Assembly: GCF_042850945.1 (NCBI RefSeq)
Contig: NZ_AP031496.1
Coordinates: 2,418,001-2,482,000 of the forward strand
Direction: 5' to 3'
Length of the DNA: 64,000 nucleotides
Source: Halioxenophilus aromaticivorans
GTDB taxonomy: Bacteria > Pseudomonadota > Gammaproteobacteria > Pseudomonadales > Cellvibrionaceae
Shown: piece after piece, positions 21,511-29,618 of the stretch
Numbering within the stretch: the first letter of the stretch is position 1
Layout: every line of letters begins with the position of its first letter
Notes under the pieces: model-generated
What the model was told of the DNA's origin: nothing
The model's database searches: none
Seen by the model: only the letters and a program-made list of their open reading frames with translations
Program-made: the position numbers and the translations under genes

Positions 21511-21864
21511 TCATGGAGCGACATCCGGAATTGACGACTGCGTTGTTGGTTGGAGTTTGGAGACAGTCTTTGGATTTAGGGCAATTTTCCACACACCAAT
21601 TAGCATTCCTAGTACGTCTACAAACAACGCTGCGCCAGCTGAAGTAACAACCAATTCAGGGAAATCAGTGTTGTTGAATAGGATATAGACCGAAACAACC
21701 ATAACAGCCACAAGCAAAATTATTGACGAAAAACCCATTGCTAATCGCAATATAAACCACCATTGGTCATGCGATTTAGCTTGATCGAAAGTTTCTCTCT
21801 CTTGCCTCAGTTGTTCTGATGCTCTTTCAAGGATTACGGGATTCAGCTCTTCATTATTTGTCAT
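21511..21864 (-). CDS. Small two-helix membrane partner of the TIR protein
   Basis: A 117-residue protein: a charged N-terminal helix (ILERASEQLRQERETFDQAKSHDQ, about 11-34), a first transmembrane helix (about 38-63), a second (about 70-93), and a short cytoplasmic tail ending QSSIPDVAP. It overlaps the upstream TIR gene by 11 bases, so the two are translationally coupled. The layout resembles the small two-TM family found beside TIR or TRADD-N-like genes, from memory. Function unknown; a membrane anchor, regulator or effector subunit for the TIR protein is the natural inference. Confidence 0.72.
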   Translation of the reverse strand: MTNNEELNPVILERASEQLRQERETFDQAKSHDQWWFILRLAMGFSSIILLVAVMVVSVYILFNNTDFPELVVTSAGAALFVDVLGMLIGVWKIALNPKTVSKLQPTTQSSIPDVAP

Positions 21865-22621
21865 GACGAGCCTCCATCTCTTTTAGAGAATTGTGGAGCT
21901 CGTCAATTTTTCTCACCAGCTCATCTTTATGAGGCCTATCTTTTCGCATGTAAAGCAGAGAACCGAGCATAGAAGCCATAGCGCCAACAAGAAAAGCTAT
22001 GATCCATTCAAAATTGGAGTACTCGATCTTTGCGACCCAGCCCAGCAAACCAATCGATACAACAACAGATGAAACCAAGGTCGCAATCATTGCGATAAAA
22101 AACATCTGACGGGATTTAAACTTTCTAAATTCTTCGTGCTCAAGACTTTTTATCTTAAGCAACTCCTTTTCGATCTCTATGCTAGTTACTTTTGCTTCGA
22201 GATCCTGTTGAATTGACGTTTTTTTATCACTTCGCAAACCTTCGATAAGCCTAGACATTCCAGTTTCGAAGTCTTGACCTCTGGACAGATCTAAATATAG
22301 ATAATCTTTTAAGAAAAAAGGAATCTCAGAGTTTTTCTCTACAACTATTGGAATCAGCTTTACAGATTTACCGTTTAGCTTATTGCTAATCGCAAGTGAC
22401 ATCTCTTGATGAACCCACCGGCTCTTATCGGTGTTTCTCGAGATAATGAACAAAACTGCATCTGAAGCATCAATCGCTTCATTAATTGAAGATGCTAAAT
22501 TCGACCCCATTGAGATATCAGCTTTATCGTCGAAAACGTCGATATCGCTGTGCACCAAATAATTTCGTATCTTTATGGCGATATGAGCATCTTCATTGGT
22601 ATGGCTAATGAATACCTTCAT
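21854..22621 (-). CDS. Membrane-anchored TIR-domain protein
   Basis: The 255-residue product starts at 22621 (MKVFISHTNEDAHIAIKIRN), with CAGGATCAGG just upstream; an ATG 8 codons earlier lacks a ribosome site. Residues 1 to about 130 form a TIR domain: strand A KVFISH, the BB-loop DISMGSNLASSINEAI, strand DAVLFIIS, and SRWVHQEMSLAI, where Glu73 sits at the catalytic position of NAD-cleaving TIRs. A coiled coil (about 133-170), two transmembrane helices (173-196, 205-224) and a charged C-terminal helix follow. Bacterial TIR proteins often act in antiphage immunity by depleting NAD. Two-gene cassette with the membrane protein; terminal in the array. Confidence 0.88.
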   Translation of the reverse strand: MKVFISHTNEDAHIAIKIRNYLVHSDIDVFDDKADISMGSNLASSINEAIDASDAVLFIISRNTDKSRWVHQEMSLAISNKLNGKSVKLIPIVVEKNSEIPFFLKDYLYLDLSRGQDFETGMSRLIEGLRSDKKTSIQQDLEAKVTSIEIEKELLKIKSLEHEEFRKFKSRQMFFIAMIATLVSSVVVSIGLLGWVAKIEYSNFEWIIAFLVGAMASMLGSLLYMRKDRPHKDELVRKIDELHNSLKEMEARHDK

Positions 22622-22917
22622 TCCTGATCCTGAAAAATATAACATTTTAATAGATGACGGGCGTTCATATATCCCATGTCCATATTTCTTGAGATAGCTG
22701 GCACTCCCTCACTTGGTAGCCCTATTACCATGGGTTACCGAAGGCTCTGGTTAAAAAGTAACCGCGACAAGTGTCATATATCCCCAAAATCCTAACACCC
22801 CATAAGTGGCTGATTTACAACTATCTTTTCAAGTGTACATAACGAACATACCAAATCAACGCCAAGTTGTCGCTTTTTACCTATCACCAGCAAGTAAGAC
22901 GAGACTATTCCCAAAAC
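22622..22917. other. Array boundary region without genes
   Basis: These 296 bp separate the TIR cassette from the btuB promoter. There is no integrase and no convincing attI. A core-like ACATAAC lies near 22837 and a small GGTTA/TAACC stem near 22749. The promoter of the TIR operon must lie here; I could not choose a -35/-10 pair with confidence. Confidence 0.5.
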
Positions 22918-22946
22918 TTGACCAACCCACACAATACCTCTACTGT
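22918..22946 (+). promoter_or_regulatory. btuB promoter
   Basis: TTGACC (22918-22923), 17-bp spacer, TACTGT (22941-22946), placing transcription start about 5-10 bases before the first conserved riboswitch element. Confidence 0.65.
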
Positions 22947-22954
22947 GCCGCCTG

Positions 22955-23135
22955 CTTTAGGTGCCTGCACTTGCCAATGTGAGCGAGCCTCCTCGAATTG
23001 GTAAGGGTGCAGGGTAAACGGGAAGTCTGTTTTTGGCGGTTTGTCTGCCAAGCGATTCAGCGCTGCCCCCGCAACGGTGCTTGTGGTTGCTCATTTTAGC
23101 CACTTGCTAGCCCGATACCGGCCTAAGCCAAGAAT
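22955..23135 (+). promoter_or_regulatory. Cobalamin (AdoCbl) riboswitch
   Basis: The conserved elements occur in order: AGGTGCCTGCAC, AGGGTAAACGGGAAGTC, GCTGCCCCCGCAACGGT, and the B12-box-like AGCCCGATACCGGCC. After it, TCGGGTTG followed by nine T residues can pair with AGCCCGA, which suggests a transcription-attenuating platform. It would switch off btuB and perhaps the downstream cob/btu genes when cobalamin is plentiful. Confidence 0.9.
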
Positions 23136-23229
23136 TTTTCGATCGATGTAGCGGAGGGCTTCGTCGGGTTGTTTTTTTTTAATCAGCCTTGTTCCCTCCC
23201 TCAATCACACACTTTAGATTGAGGTTTCC

Positions 23230-25065
23230 ATGAAATTTCTCCCGTTTTCCGCGCCACAGGTAAGTTGTTTGGCTCTGTGTTGTGCAATTTCCCCTAATTT
23301 GTTGGCCGAATCACCGGCTAAAACCGGCACCTTTGAAGAAGAGATTGTTGTTATCTCTACGCGTATGCCAACCCCCATTACCCAGCAAGGCACCAGCATT
23401 TCTGTGTTAACAGAGGTGGATATTGAAGACCAGGGCTATGAGTCCTTGGTTGAGCATTTGGCAACCCAGGTGGGCGTGGCCATTACGCGTACCGGTGGCT
23501 ATGGCAGCCAAACGGCGGTGCGTATCCGTGGTGAGGAGTCCTATCGCACGCGCCTCTATATAGATGGGTTGCCTGTTTCCGATGTGTCTCAGCCCCAAAC
23601 GGCCCCTGTGTGGGATGATTTATCTGCCACGGCTTTGAAGCGCGTAGAAATTCTGCGTGGCCCACAGGGGATGCTGTTTGGTGCCGATGCCGGTGGTGTG
23701 GTGAGCGTTAGCAGCCGCGACTTTAGCCAGGGTTTTGGAGGTGATGTGGGTGCTAAGGTGGGCAGCGATGGTTTTCAGCGTATTAGCGCTGCCGTTGGTG
23801 CGGGAGGCGAGGTAGGGCAGTTTGCTGTGTTTGGCTCTACTACAGAAACCGATGGCTACAACGTGTTCGCCCTGGATACCACTGGCGAGCGCGATGGCTA
23901 CGAGAACACCACCTACCACGCCAAGGGCCAGTTAAACCTGGGTGGCGGTTGGAGCATTAGCGCAGTTGGCCGCCAGCACGATGCCGAAAACGATTTTGAT
24001 AACTGCTCTTTTGGCTACGTTGAAAGCAATTGCATGACGGAATCCGAAATGAAAGCCGGGCTGGTATCGGTGGATTTCAACAACGATATTACCCGCCAGG
24101 GGCTGAGCTTTAGCAAAAGTGATATTAGCCGAGATACCTTTGCGCCGTTTTCTTACAGCTATGAGGGCGAAGTGGAGCGGGCGGTGTATTTGGCGGATTT
24201 CACCATCGGCGACCAGCTATCCATCATTTACGGTGTGGATTACGAGCAACAAGCCACCCCGGCAATAGAGCGCGATCAAACCGGCTACCACTTGGCCCTG
24301 GCGCAAACCATTGGTGGGTTTAATTACCATATTGGTGGCCGCCTGGACGACAACGAAGAGTTTGGCAACATTGAGAGCTACCGCGCTGCGGCCAATTGGA
24401 CGCTGGCGCAAAGCGATGCTGGCCAGCTGCAATTAAAAGCCTCTGCCGGTAACGGATTCCGTGCGCCCAGCTTGTACGAGCAGGATTACAACGCAGTATG
24501 GGCTCCAGGCAGCGCGCCGTTAAAAGAAGAGTACAGCCAAGGCCTGGATGTTGGCGTGCAGTGGTTTAGCAACGCCGGCCTGCGTTTAGCGGCGACGGCT
24601 TTTAAACAAACCATTGAAGACGAAATTATTTTTGATTTATTTACCTACACCTATGCACAAGCCATGGGCGAGTCTAAATCCACTGGCGTGGAGCTAGAGG
24701 CGATTGTTCCGGTTTCGGATAGTGTGAGTATTAAATCAAACTACACCTACAACGATACGGAAACCAATGCCGGCGATAACCGTGTGCGCCGGCCAGAGCA
24801 TATTGCCAACATTGGCGTTGTGGTTTCGCCAATGGATTCGCTGCGCGTATTTGCCAATGCGCGAATTGTTAACGACGCCATTGGCATAGATGGCGAGGCG
24901 TTAGACGATTACGAGCTGGTGGATTTATCGGTGCGTTATGCATTTTCTCCGTTGGTAGAGCTAACCTTAAATATTGAAAACCTACTGGACGACGACTACC
25001 AGCCCGCCAGAAATTACCGCGTGGCCGGCCGTCAGAGTTACTTAGGGTTGCAGTTAAACTTCTAA
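23230..25065 (+). CDS. btuB: TonB-dependent vitamin B12 outer-membrane receptor
   Basis: A 611-residue protein: signal peptide (about 1-26, ending LLA-ES), TonB box EEIVVIST near 38-45, plug domain (VLTEVDIEDQGYESLVEHLATQVGV through RGPQGMLFGADAGGVVSV, about 58-165), then a 22-strand-type barrel ending in the terminal strand RQSYLGLQLNF with C-terminal Phe. The riboswitch directly upstream and cobO-btuCD downstream specify cobalamin. The start is the ATG behind TTGAGGTTTCC. It imports corrinoids across the outer membrane using TonB-ExbBD energy. Confidence 0.95.
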   Translation: MKFLPFSAPQVSCLALCCAISPNLLAESPAKTGTFEEEIVVISTRMPTPITQQGTSISVLTEVDIEDQGYESLVEHLATQVGVAITRTGGYGSQTAVRIRGEESYRTRLYIDGLPVSDVSQPQTAPVWDDLSATALKRVEILRGPQGMLFGADAGGVVSVSSRDFSQGFGGDVGAKVGSDGFQRISAAVGAGGEVGQFAVFGSTTETDGYNVFALDTTGERDGYENTTYHAKGQLNLGGGWSISAVGRQHDAENDFDNCSFGYVESNCMTESEMKAGLVSVDFNNDITRQGLSFSKSDISRDTFAPFSYSYEGEVERAVYLADFTIGDQLSIIYGVDYEQQATPAIERDQTGYHLALAQTIGGFNYHIGGRLDDNEEFGNIESYRAAANWTLAQSDAGQLQLKASAGNGFRAPSLYEQDYNAVWAPGSAPLKEEYSQGLDVGVQWFSNAGLRLAATAFKQTIEDEIIFDLFTYTYAQAMGESKSTGVELEAIVPVSDSVSIKSNYTYNDTETNAGDNRVRRPEHIANIGVVVSPMDSLRVFANARIVNDAIGIDGEALDDYELVDLSVRYAFSPLVELTLNIENLLDDDYQPARNYRVAGRQSYLGLQLNF

Positions 25066-25087
25066 TTCGGTTATTTAAAACAAGGCT

Positions 25088-25186
25088 CTGGCGCTGGGCT
25101 TACACCTGAATGCCCTGGGCCAGAAGTTTGAAGTTAAAATTGTAGGATCAGAAATAAAACCAGGCTAAACCCTGGCTTGATTTTCT
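25088..25186 (+). terminator. Two hairpins between btuB and cobO
   Basis: CTGGCGCTGGGC/GCCCTGGGCCAG (25088-25122) and CCAGG-CTAAAC-CCTGG followed by a T-containing stretch (25160-25186). They may attenuate or stabilise the btuB message; the U-tract is weak. Confidence 0.4.
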
Positions 25187-25254
25187 CACTCTAAAACCGC
25201 AGACGCCGTTTTAGCAGACATAATCGCAAGCTACTGCCCATTATAGGTCTCACT

Positions 25255-25881
25255 ATGAGCGATGTACCAGGCAACACCAACGACAGTAAAGCGCAAAAAC
25301 ACCAGCGTGCTATGGAAAAAACCAAGCAAAAGGTAGATGCCAATATTGCTCAGGCGCAAACCGAGCAGAGCGTTGTGGTGTTGTTAACCGGTAACGGCAA
25401 AGGCAAAACCAGCTCGGCGTTTGGCATGGTGATGCGGGCCCTGGGCTATGGCCAAAAAGTGGTGGTTATTCAGTTTATAAAAGGCGAGCAATTATCCGGC
25501 GAGGAGTTGTTTGTTAAAAACCATTTACCCGAAGTGGCTTTTCACCAGATGGGCACCGGCTTTACCTGGGATACGCAAAACCGCGACAGCGACCAAGCAG
25601 CGGCGGTTGCCACTTGGCAACTAGCCCTGGCAGCACTGCGCGATGGGCAATACGATTTGGTGGTGCTTGACGAGCTTACCTACATGTTGGCTTTCGATTA
25701 CCTGGCGGAAGATCAAATTATAGATGCTATTCAACAGCGCCCTGCGCACCAGAGTGTGGTGATTACCGGGCGTGGCGGTGGCTCTGAACTTAAAGCCATT
25801 TGCGATACCGTGTCTGAGGTAAAAGATATTAGACACGCCTTTAACAGCGGCATTAAGGCGCGCAAGGGCGTTGATTACTAG
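25255..25881 (+). CDS. cobO: Cob(I)alamin adenosyltransferase, CobO/BtuR type
   Basis: A 208-residue P-loop enzyme that transfers adenosyl from ATP to cob(I)alamin or cobinamide. The P-loop is LLTGNGKGKTSSAFGM (about residues 43-58); further family motifs are VVVIQFIKGE, LVVLDELTYML (Walker-B-like) and VVITGRGG, with the C-terminal KAIC and KARKGVDY. It ends two bases before btuC, so it is in an operon with the inner-membrane transporter. This suggests imported corrinoid is adenosylated at once. Confidence 0.94.
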   Translation: MSDVPGNTNDSKAQKHQRAMEKTKQKVDANIAQAQTEQSVVVLLTGNGKGKTSSAFGMVMRALGYGQKVVVIQFIKGEQLSGEELFVKNHLPEVAFHQMGTGFTWDTQNRDSDQAAAVATWQLALAALRDGQYDLVVLDELTYMLAFDYLAEDQIIDAIQQRPAHQSVVITGRGGGSELKAICDTVSEVKDIRHAFNSGIKARKGVDY

Positions 25882-25883
25882 CC

Positions 25884-27011
25884 GTGCCCCAAGTTAACCA
25901 AGTTAGGGCTAAACCAACCGGTTCTAACCCAACCATTGATAAGCCAACCAGCGAAACCGCTCCTGCTAGCCGTTACGCGTTTTGGCGGCGTTGGCTGTTG
26001 CCATTGTTGGTTGCTTTGACGTTGGTTAGCGCTTGGCTCGATTTAAATCACGGGCCAGTGGAGATACCGTTTAGCCAATGGTGGTCGCTGCTGTTTGGTG
26101 GCGATGGTGTTAACCCTTCCCAAAGCAATATTATTTTGCAGCTACGGTTGCCTCGAGTCCTCACCGCTGTGGCCGTGGGTGCCGCTTTGGGCGGCAGCGG
26201 GGCGGCGTTGCAGGGTTTATTTCGTAACCCTCTGGCAGATCCATCCATTATTGGCGTTAGTGCCGGGGCATCCCTTGGCGCAGCGCTGGCCATTGTCGCC
26301 GGTGCCCATTGGGCCATTGCTGCTTCGGTATTGCCGCTGTTACAAATCCTCTGTGCGTTTGTGGCGGCGTTGGCCGTGGTGGCCTTGGTGTATGCCGTGG
26401 CCAAGCCGGCCCTGGTGGGAGCAGGGCGCTCGGTAATTACTATGTTGCTGGCCGGTATTGCCATTACGGCTTTAGTAGGCGCGGCGACCAGTGTTTTAAA
26501 ATACTTAGTCGATGATCAAAACCTACGCCAAGTAAGCCTTTGGCAAATGGGCAGTTTACAACCCAATTCCTGGTGGTTGGTGGCGGTGTTATTGTTGTGT
26601 TGTGCAACTTGCCTGTGGCGTTTGCTGGCAGCGGCTGAATCGCTTAACGCATTCTTGCTGGGCGAAGCAGACGCTCAATTGATGGGCGTTGCGGTGGCGC
26701 GCGTAAAACTGAAAGTGATTACTTGGGTTGCCTTGGCCTGTGCGGCCACGGTGGCCGTAGCGGGGGTTATTGGCTTTGTGGGTTTGTTGGCTCCACATTG
26801 CGCCCGTTTGTTGGTTGGGCCTAATCATCGTTACTTGATGCCCTGTGCCGCCGTTGGTGGCGCGTTAATGTTAGTGTTGGCCGATATTGTCTCGCGCAGT
26901 TTAATACCGCCCATAATTTTGCCGGTGGGTATTATTACCGCCTTGGTCGGTGCGCCGTTATTTTTATGGTTGTTGGTGTTTTCTCAAGGGGCTGGGCAAT
27001 GGCGCCACTAG
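25884..27011 (+). CDS. btuC: Vitamin B12 ABC transporter permease
   Basis: A 375-residue FecCD-family permease with about ten transmembrane helices. Family motifs: LRLPRVLTAVAVGAALGGSGAALQGLFRNPLADPSIIGVSAGASLGAA, GFVGLLAPHCARLLVG, and the C-terminal ITALVGAPLFLWLL. The start is a GTG at 25884 directly after the cobO stop; an internal start is possible because the first 35 residues are polar. The gene overlaps btuD by 13 bases. Cobalamin specificity rests on the operon context. Confidence 0.92.
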   Translation: MPQVNQVRAKPTGSNPTIDKPTSETAPASRYAFWRRWLLPLLVALTLVSAWLDLNHGPVEIPFSQWWSLLFGGDGVNPSQSNIILQLRLPRVLTAVAVGAALGGSGAALQGLFRNPLADPSIIGVSAGASLGAALAIVAGAHWAIAASVLPLLQILCAFVAALAVVALVYAVAKPALVGAGRSVITMLLAGIAITALVGAATSVLKYLVDDQNLRQVSLWQMGSLQPNSWWLVAVLLLCCATCLWRLLAAAESLNAFLLGEADAQLMGVAVARVKLKVITWVALACAATVAVAGVIGFVGLLAPHCARLLVGPNHRYLMPCAAVGGALMLVLADIVSRSLIPPIILPVGIITALVGAPLFLWLLVFSQGAGQWRH

Positions 27012-27817
27012 AGCCGGGTTTACAGTTGCACAACCTAGCGGTGCCGGCCCAAGGCCGGGCCGATTTATTGGCTCCAATCAGCCAACAGTTTAGGCCAGGG
27101 TTATGGGCGATTTTAGGGCCCAATGGCGCCGGCAAATCGACTCTGCTTAAGGCGTTGGCAGGCCAAGTTCCAGCAACAGGGCAGGTGCTTATTGACACTA
27201 AACCGGTGGATTACAGACGCCGCTACCGCAGTGCGCTCAGCCACACTATTGCCATGTTACCGCAGCAGTCTTTGTTGCAATTTCCGCTGTTGGTGAGCGA
27301 GGTGGTGGAGCTGGCTTTGTTGAGTTGGCCACTAACTGTCCAGCGTAAGTCTGCGCTGCTGAAAAGTCTCATTAACACTTTTGATTTAGCCGAGCTTTGG
27401 CCGCTGGAATACACCCAGCTCAGCGGTGGCCAGCAAGCTAGGGTGCAACTGGCCCGGGTTTATGCGCAACTGCTGCCCGGCATAGAAGATCAACCCAGCC
27501 ACACCCGGCTTTTGTTGTTGGACGAACCCGTGGCGGCTTTGGATGTTCCCTACCAACATAAGATGATGCAATTGCTGCAGCAGTTGGTGGCGCAAACCGC
27601 CGGCAGTAATGGCCTGGTGGTGATGGTGGTTTTGCACGATGTTAACCTGGCGCTGCGCTATGCAAGCCATAGCTTGTTGGTTAATCAGGGCGCGCTGACG
27701 GCCAGTGGCACCACGGCCAGCACCATTACAGTGCCTAATCTTCGGGCGATTTTTGGCCCGGCAATCGATTTGGTGCAGCTTGAAACCTTGAGTCACCCTA
27801 TTGCCGTTTATCGTTAA
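26999..27817 (+). CDS. btuD: Vitamin B12 ABC transporter ATPase
   Basis: The 272-residue product starts at 26999 (MAPLEPGLQLHNL), inside the end of btuC; a longer frame begins earlier in btuC but lacks reason. Walker A GPNGAGKST, Q-loop LPQQSL, signature LSGGQQARVQLAR, Walker B RLLLLDEPVAALD, and switch His in VVLHDVNLAL are all present. With BtuC it forms the inner-membrane importer. No periplasmic binding protein gene (btuF) occurs in this operon or anywhere in the window. Confidence 0.92.
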   Translation: MAPLEPGLQLHNLAVPAQGRADLLAPISQQFRPGLWAILGPNGAGKSTLLKALAGQVPATGQVLIDTKPVDYRRRYRSALSHTIAMLPQQSLLQFPLLVSEVVELALLSWPLTVQRKSALLKSLINTFDLAELWPLEYTQLSGGQQARVQLARVYAQLLPGIEDQPSHTRLLLLDEPVAALDVPYQHKMMQLLQQLVAQTAGSNGLVVMVVLHDVNLALRYASHSLLVNQGALTASGTTASTITVPNLRAIFGPAIDLVQLETLSHPIAVYR

Positions 27818-27981
27818 TGGCTATCATACCTGTTCTATTGCATATTCTTTTACGTATTCCGCACCGTAATCCTGTCCTAATTATTCCTGTCTCTATGTAA
27901 AGTTGTGTGCTTTGGTCGAGGTTTTGGGTAATTGCCTCTCAAATGATTGCTGCAAATTGTTATGGTTTGCCTGAGTAAAGC

Positions 27982-28024
27982 AAACGTTAACTTACACTGA
28001 CATTTTGTAAACCTATTAACGTTT
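27982..28024 (+). promoter_or_regulatory. Possible operator (AAACGTTAA inverted repeat)
   Basis: In the 376-bp gap after btuD, AAACGTTAA (27982-27990) and TTAACGTTT (28016-28024) form an inverted repeat 25 bases apart. Each half holds AACGTT. It lies about 170 bp before the next gene and may bind a regulator. Nothing else is recognised in the gap. Confidence 0.35.
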
Positions 28025-28193
28025 ACCCACATGTTTTTTATACAAGCTGGTTAATAATTTTTACGTTTCTATTGGTGGTTTTACAGCGCTTGTGGGCGCA
28101 ATAGCGTTTAATTTCTCACTGTGGTTTCGGATGTTGTATTTTGGGGTTAGGGTGTTTTTGGACACTGTGTTTTTTCTGAGAGGGCTTACAACA

Positions 28194-28730
28194 TTGAGTA
28201 AAGTGGCGGCGGTTTGTCGAATCTATTTAGTTGCATTATTGGCGGCCTGTGCTCCTTGGTTGGCACACAGCCAAGTTTTACTCGATAAAAACGACTACGG
28301 CCCGGTTATCAGCTCCAATGTTTGGTTCGGCTCACGCTTGCCAGGCTTAACCTGCAATATGCCCAAGGCTCACCAAATAACCGTGCCTATTTGCCCAGAT
28401 TGCGTGGTTATTGAAGTGCGCCCCCATATGTCTGACCCAACGTTGGTGGTAATGGAATTTACCTCGTTTAATTCTTTTACCAATTTGGCCGATTACTACG
28501 GCAGCTTGCCAAATATTCAGCAAGTGAGCGCGCGTAACCAAAGCAACGATACCTATTTCTCGCCACCGCAATTTAGCCATGTGCCCTATAGCGAATTCAG
28601 CGCCGCCTTAGACGAGATCCCCTACGTACACTTAGAGGAAGTGCGCTCGCAATCGGGCAGCAATCGTCGCATTACCTTAGTGGCCGAGCACGACGATAGC
28701 TACAATTGCGTGTTTGATCATAATGGCTAG
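28194..28730 (+). CDS. Exported protein of unknown function
   Basis: The most credible start is a TTG at 28194, giving 178 residues with a signal peptide (LSKVAAVCRIYLVALLAACAPWLAHS) and a mature N-terminus near QVLLDKNDYGP. Upstream in-frame codons exist but add a second hydrophobic stretch, so the start is uncertain. The mature part has two close cysteine sites (LTCNM, ICPDCVV), a near-terminal Cys (YNCVF) and many Ser/Asn residues. I do not recognise a family. Confidence 0.6.
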   Translation: MSKVAAVCRIYLVALLAACAPWLAHSQVLLDKNDYGPVISSNVWFGSRLPGLTCNMPKAHQITVPICPDCVVIEVRPHMSDPTLVVMEFTSFNSFTNLADYYGSLPNIQQVSARNQSNDTYFSPPQFSHVPYSEFSAALDEIPYVHLEEVRSQSGSNRRITLVAEHDDSYNCVFDHNG

Positions 28731-28827
28731 GCCGTGGTAAACCTACTAAGCAGCTTTGCTGTCTAAGCGTTTTTGTTACGCTGCTATCAATCTCTGGCAG
28801 CGGTTACGCTTACCCGAGGGCGCTTTT

Positions 28828-29463
28828 ATGACTGGTCCTGACCCAGCCAATCCACATCCCATGGACGGTTTTCCCCAGGTGTGTTTTATTAAAAACACCG
28901 TGCGGAACCCGAATATTCTTATTGGTGATTACACCTACTACGACGACCCAGAAGACTCAGAAAACTTTGAGCGTAATGTGCTTTACCATTTTCCCTTTAT
29001 TGGCGATAAGCTCATTATTGGTAAATTTTGTGCGATTGCTCGTGGCGTTAAATTTATTATGAATGGTGCCAACCACAAATTAACCGGGGTATCGACCTAT
29101 CCATTTCAAATATTTGGTGGGGATTGGGAAAAGGTAGCACCGCAGCCCGGCGACTTGCCCTATAAGGGCGATACCGTTATCGGTAACGATGTGTGGATAG
29201 GATACGACGCGTTAATTATGCCCGGTGTCACCATTGGCCATGGCGCTATCATTTCTGCACGTTCCGTGGTGGTGGCCGATGTGGAACCCTACACCGTCGT
29301 GGGGGGCAATCCCGCCCAGCCGATTAAAACGCGTTTTACGGCGGAGCAAATTGAGCAGCTGTGTGCGCTAGCCTGGTGGGATTGGCCCATCAGCCATATT
29401 AGCCAGCACTTGGCCTTAATTGTGGCGGGTGATGTACAGGCTCTGGCAGCGGTGGCCCCCTGA
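28828..29463 (+). CDS. Vat-family xenobiotic O-acetyltransferase (hexapeptide repeat)
   Basis: A 211-residue left-handed β-helix acyltransferase. The alignment with Vat/CatB enzymes is strong from memory: IGDYTYYDDPEDSENFERNVLYHFPFIGDKLIIGKFCAIARGVKFIMNGANHKLTGVSTYPFQIFG, then GDTVIGNDVWIGYDALIMPGVTIGHGAIISARSVV. The catalytic His is in GANHKL. Vat enzymes acetylate streptogramin A and CatB enzymes acetylate chloramphenicol; chromosomal relatives may have other natural substrates. The start at 28828 (MTGPDPANPHPMDG) fits family length; GAGGG lies upstream. Confidence 0.85.
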   Translation: MTGPDPANPHPMDGFPQVCFIKNTVRNPNILIGDYTYYDDPEDSENFERNVLYHFPFIGDKLIIGKFCAIARGVKFIMNGANHKLTGVSTYPFQIFGGDWEKVAPQPGDLPYKGDTVIGNDVWIGYDALIMPGVTIGHGAIISARSVVVADVEPYTVVGGNPAQPIKTRFTAEQIEQLCALAWWDWPISHISQHLALIVAGDVQALAAVAP

Positions 29464-29618
29464 TTGGTTGGCTGCTGATTCTCCACTGTTAACGCCAGTT
29501 CCATCGCTAAACCCTTGTTGAAACTACCCATCTTCGTTGAAACAGATGGCCAAAATGGCGCTTGCTCGCCGGGGGCTCTGTAGGCACACTGGCAGGCTGC
29601 ACAATAGCCAGGGTCAAT

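Noticed and set aside
22622..23229. An integron integrase or attI at the right edge of the array
   Set aside because: No frame longer than about 60 codons with tyrosine-recombinase motifs was found, and the segment is taken up by the btuB promoter and riboswitch.
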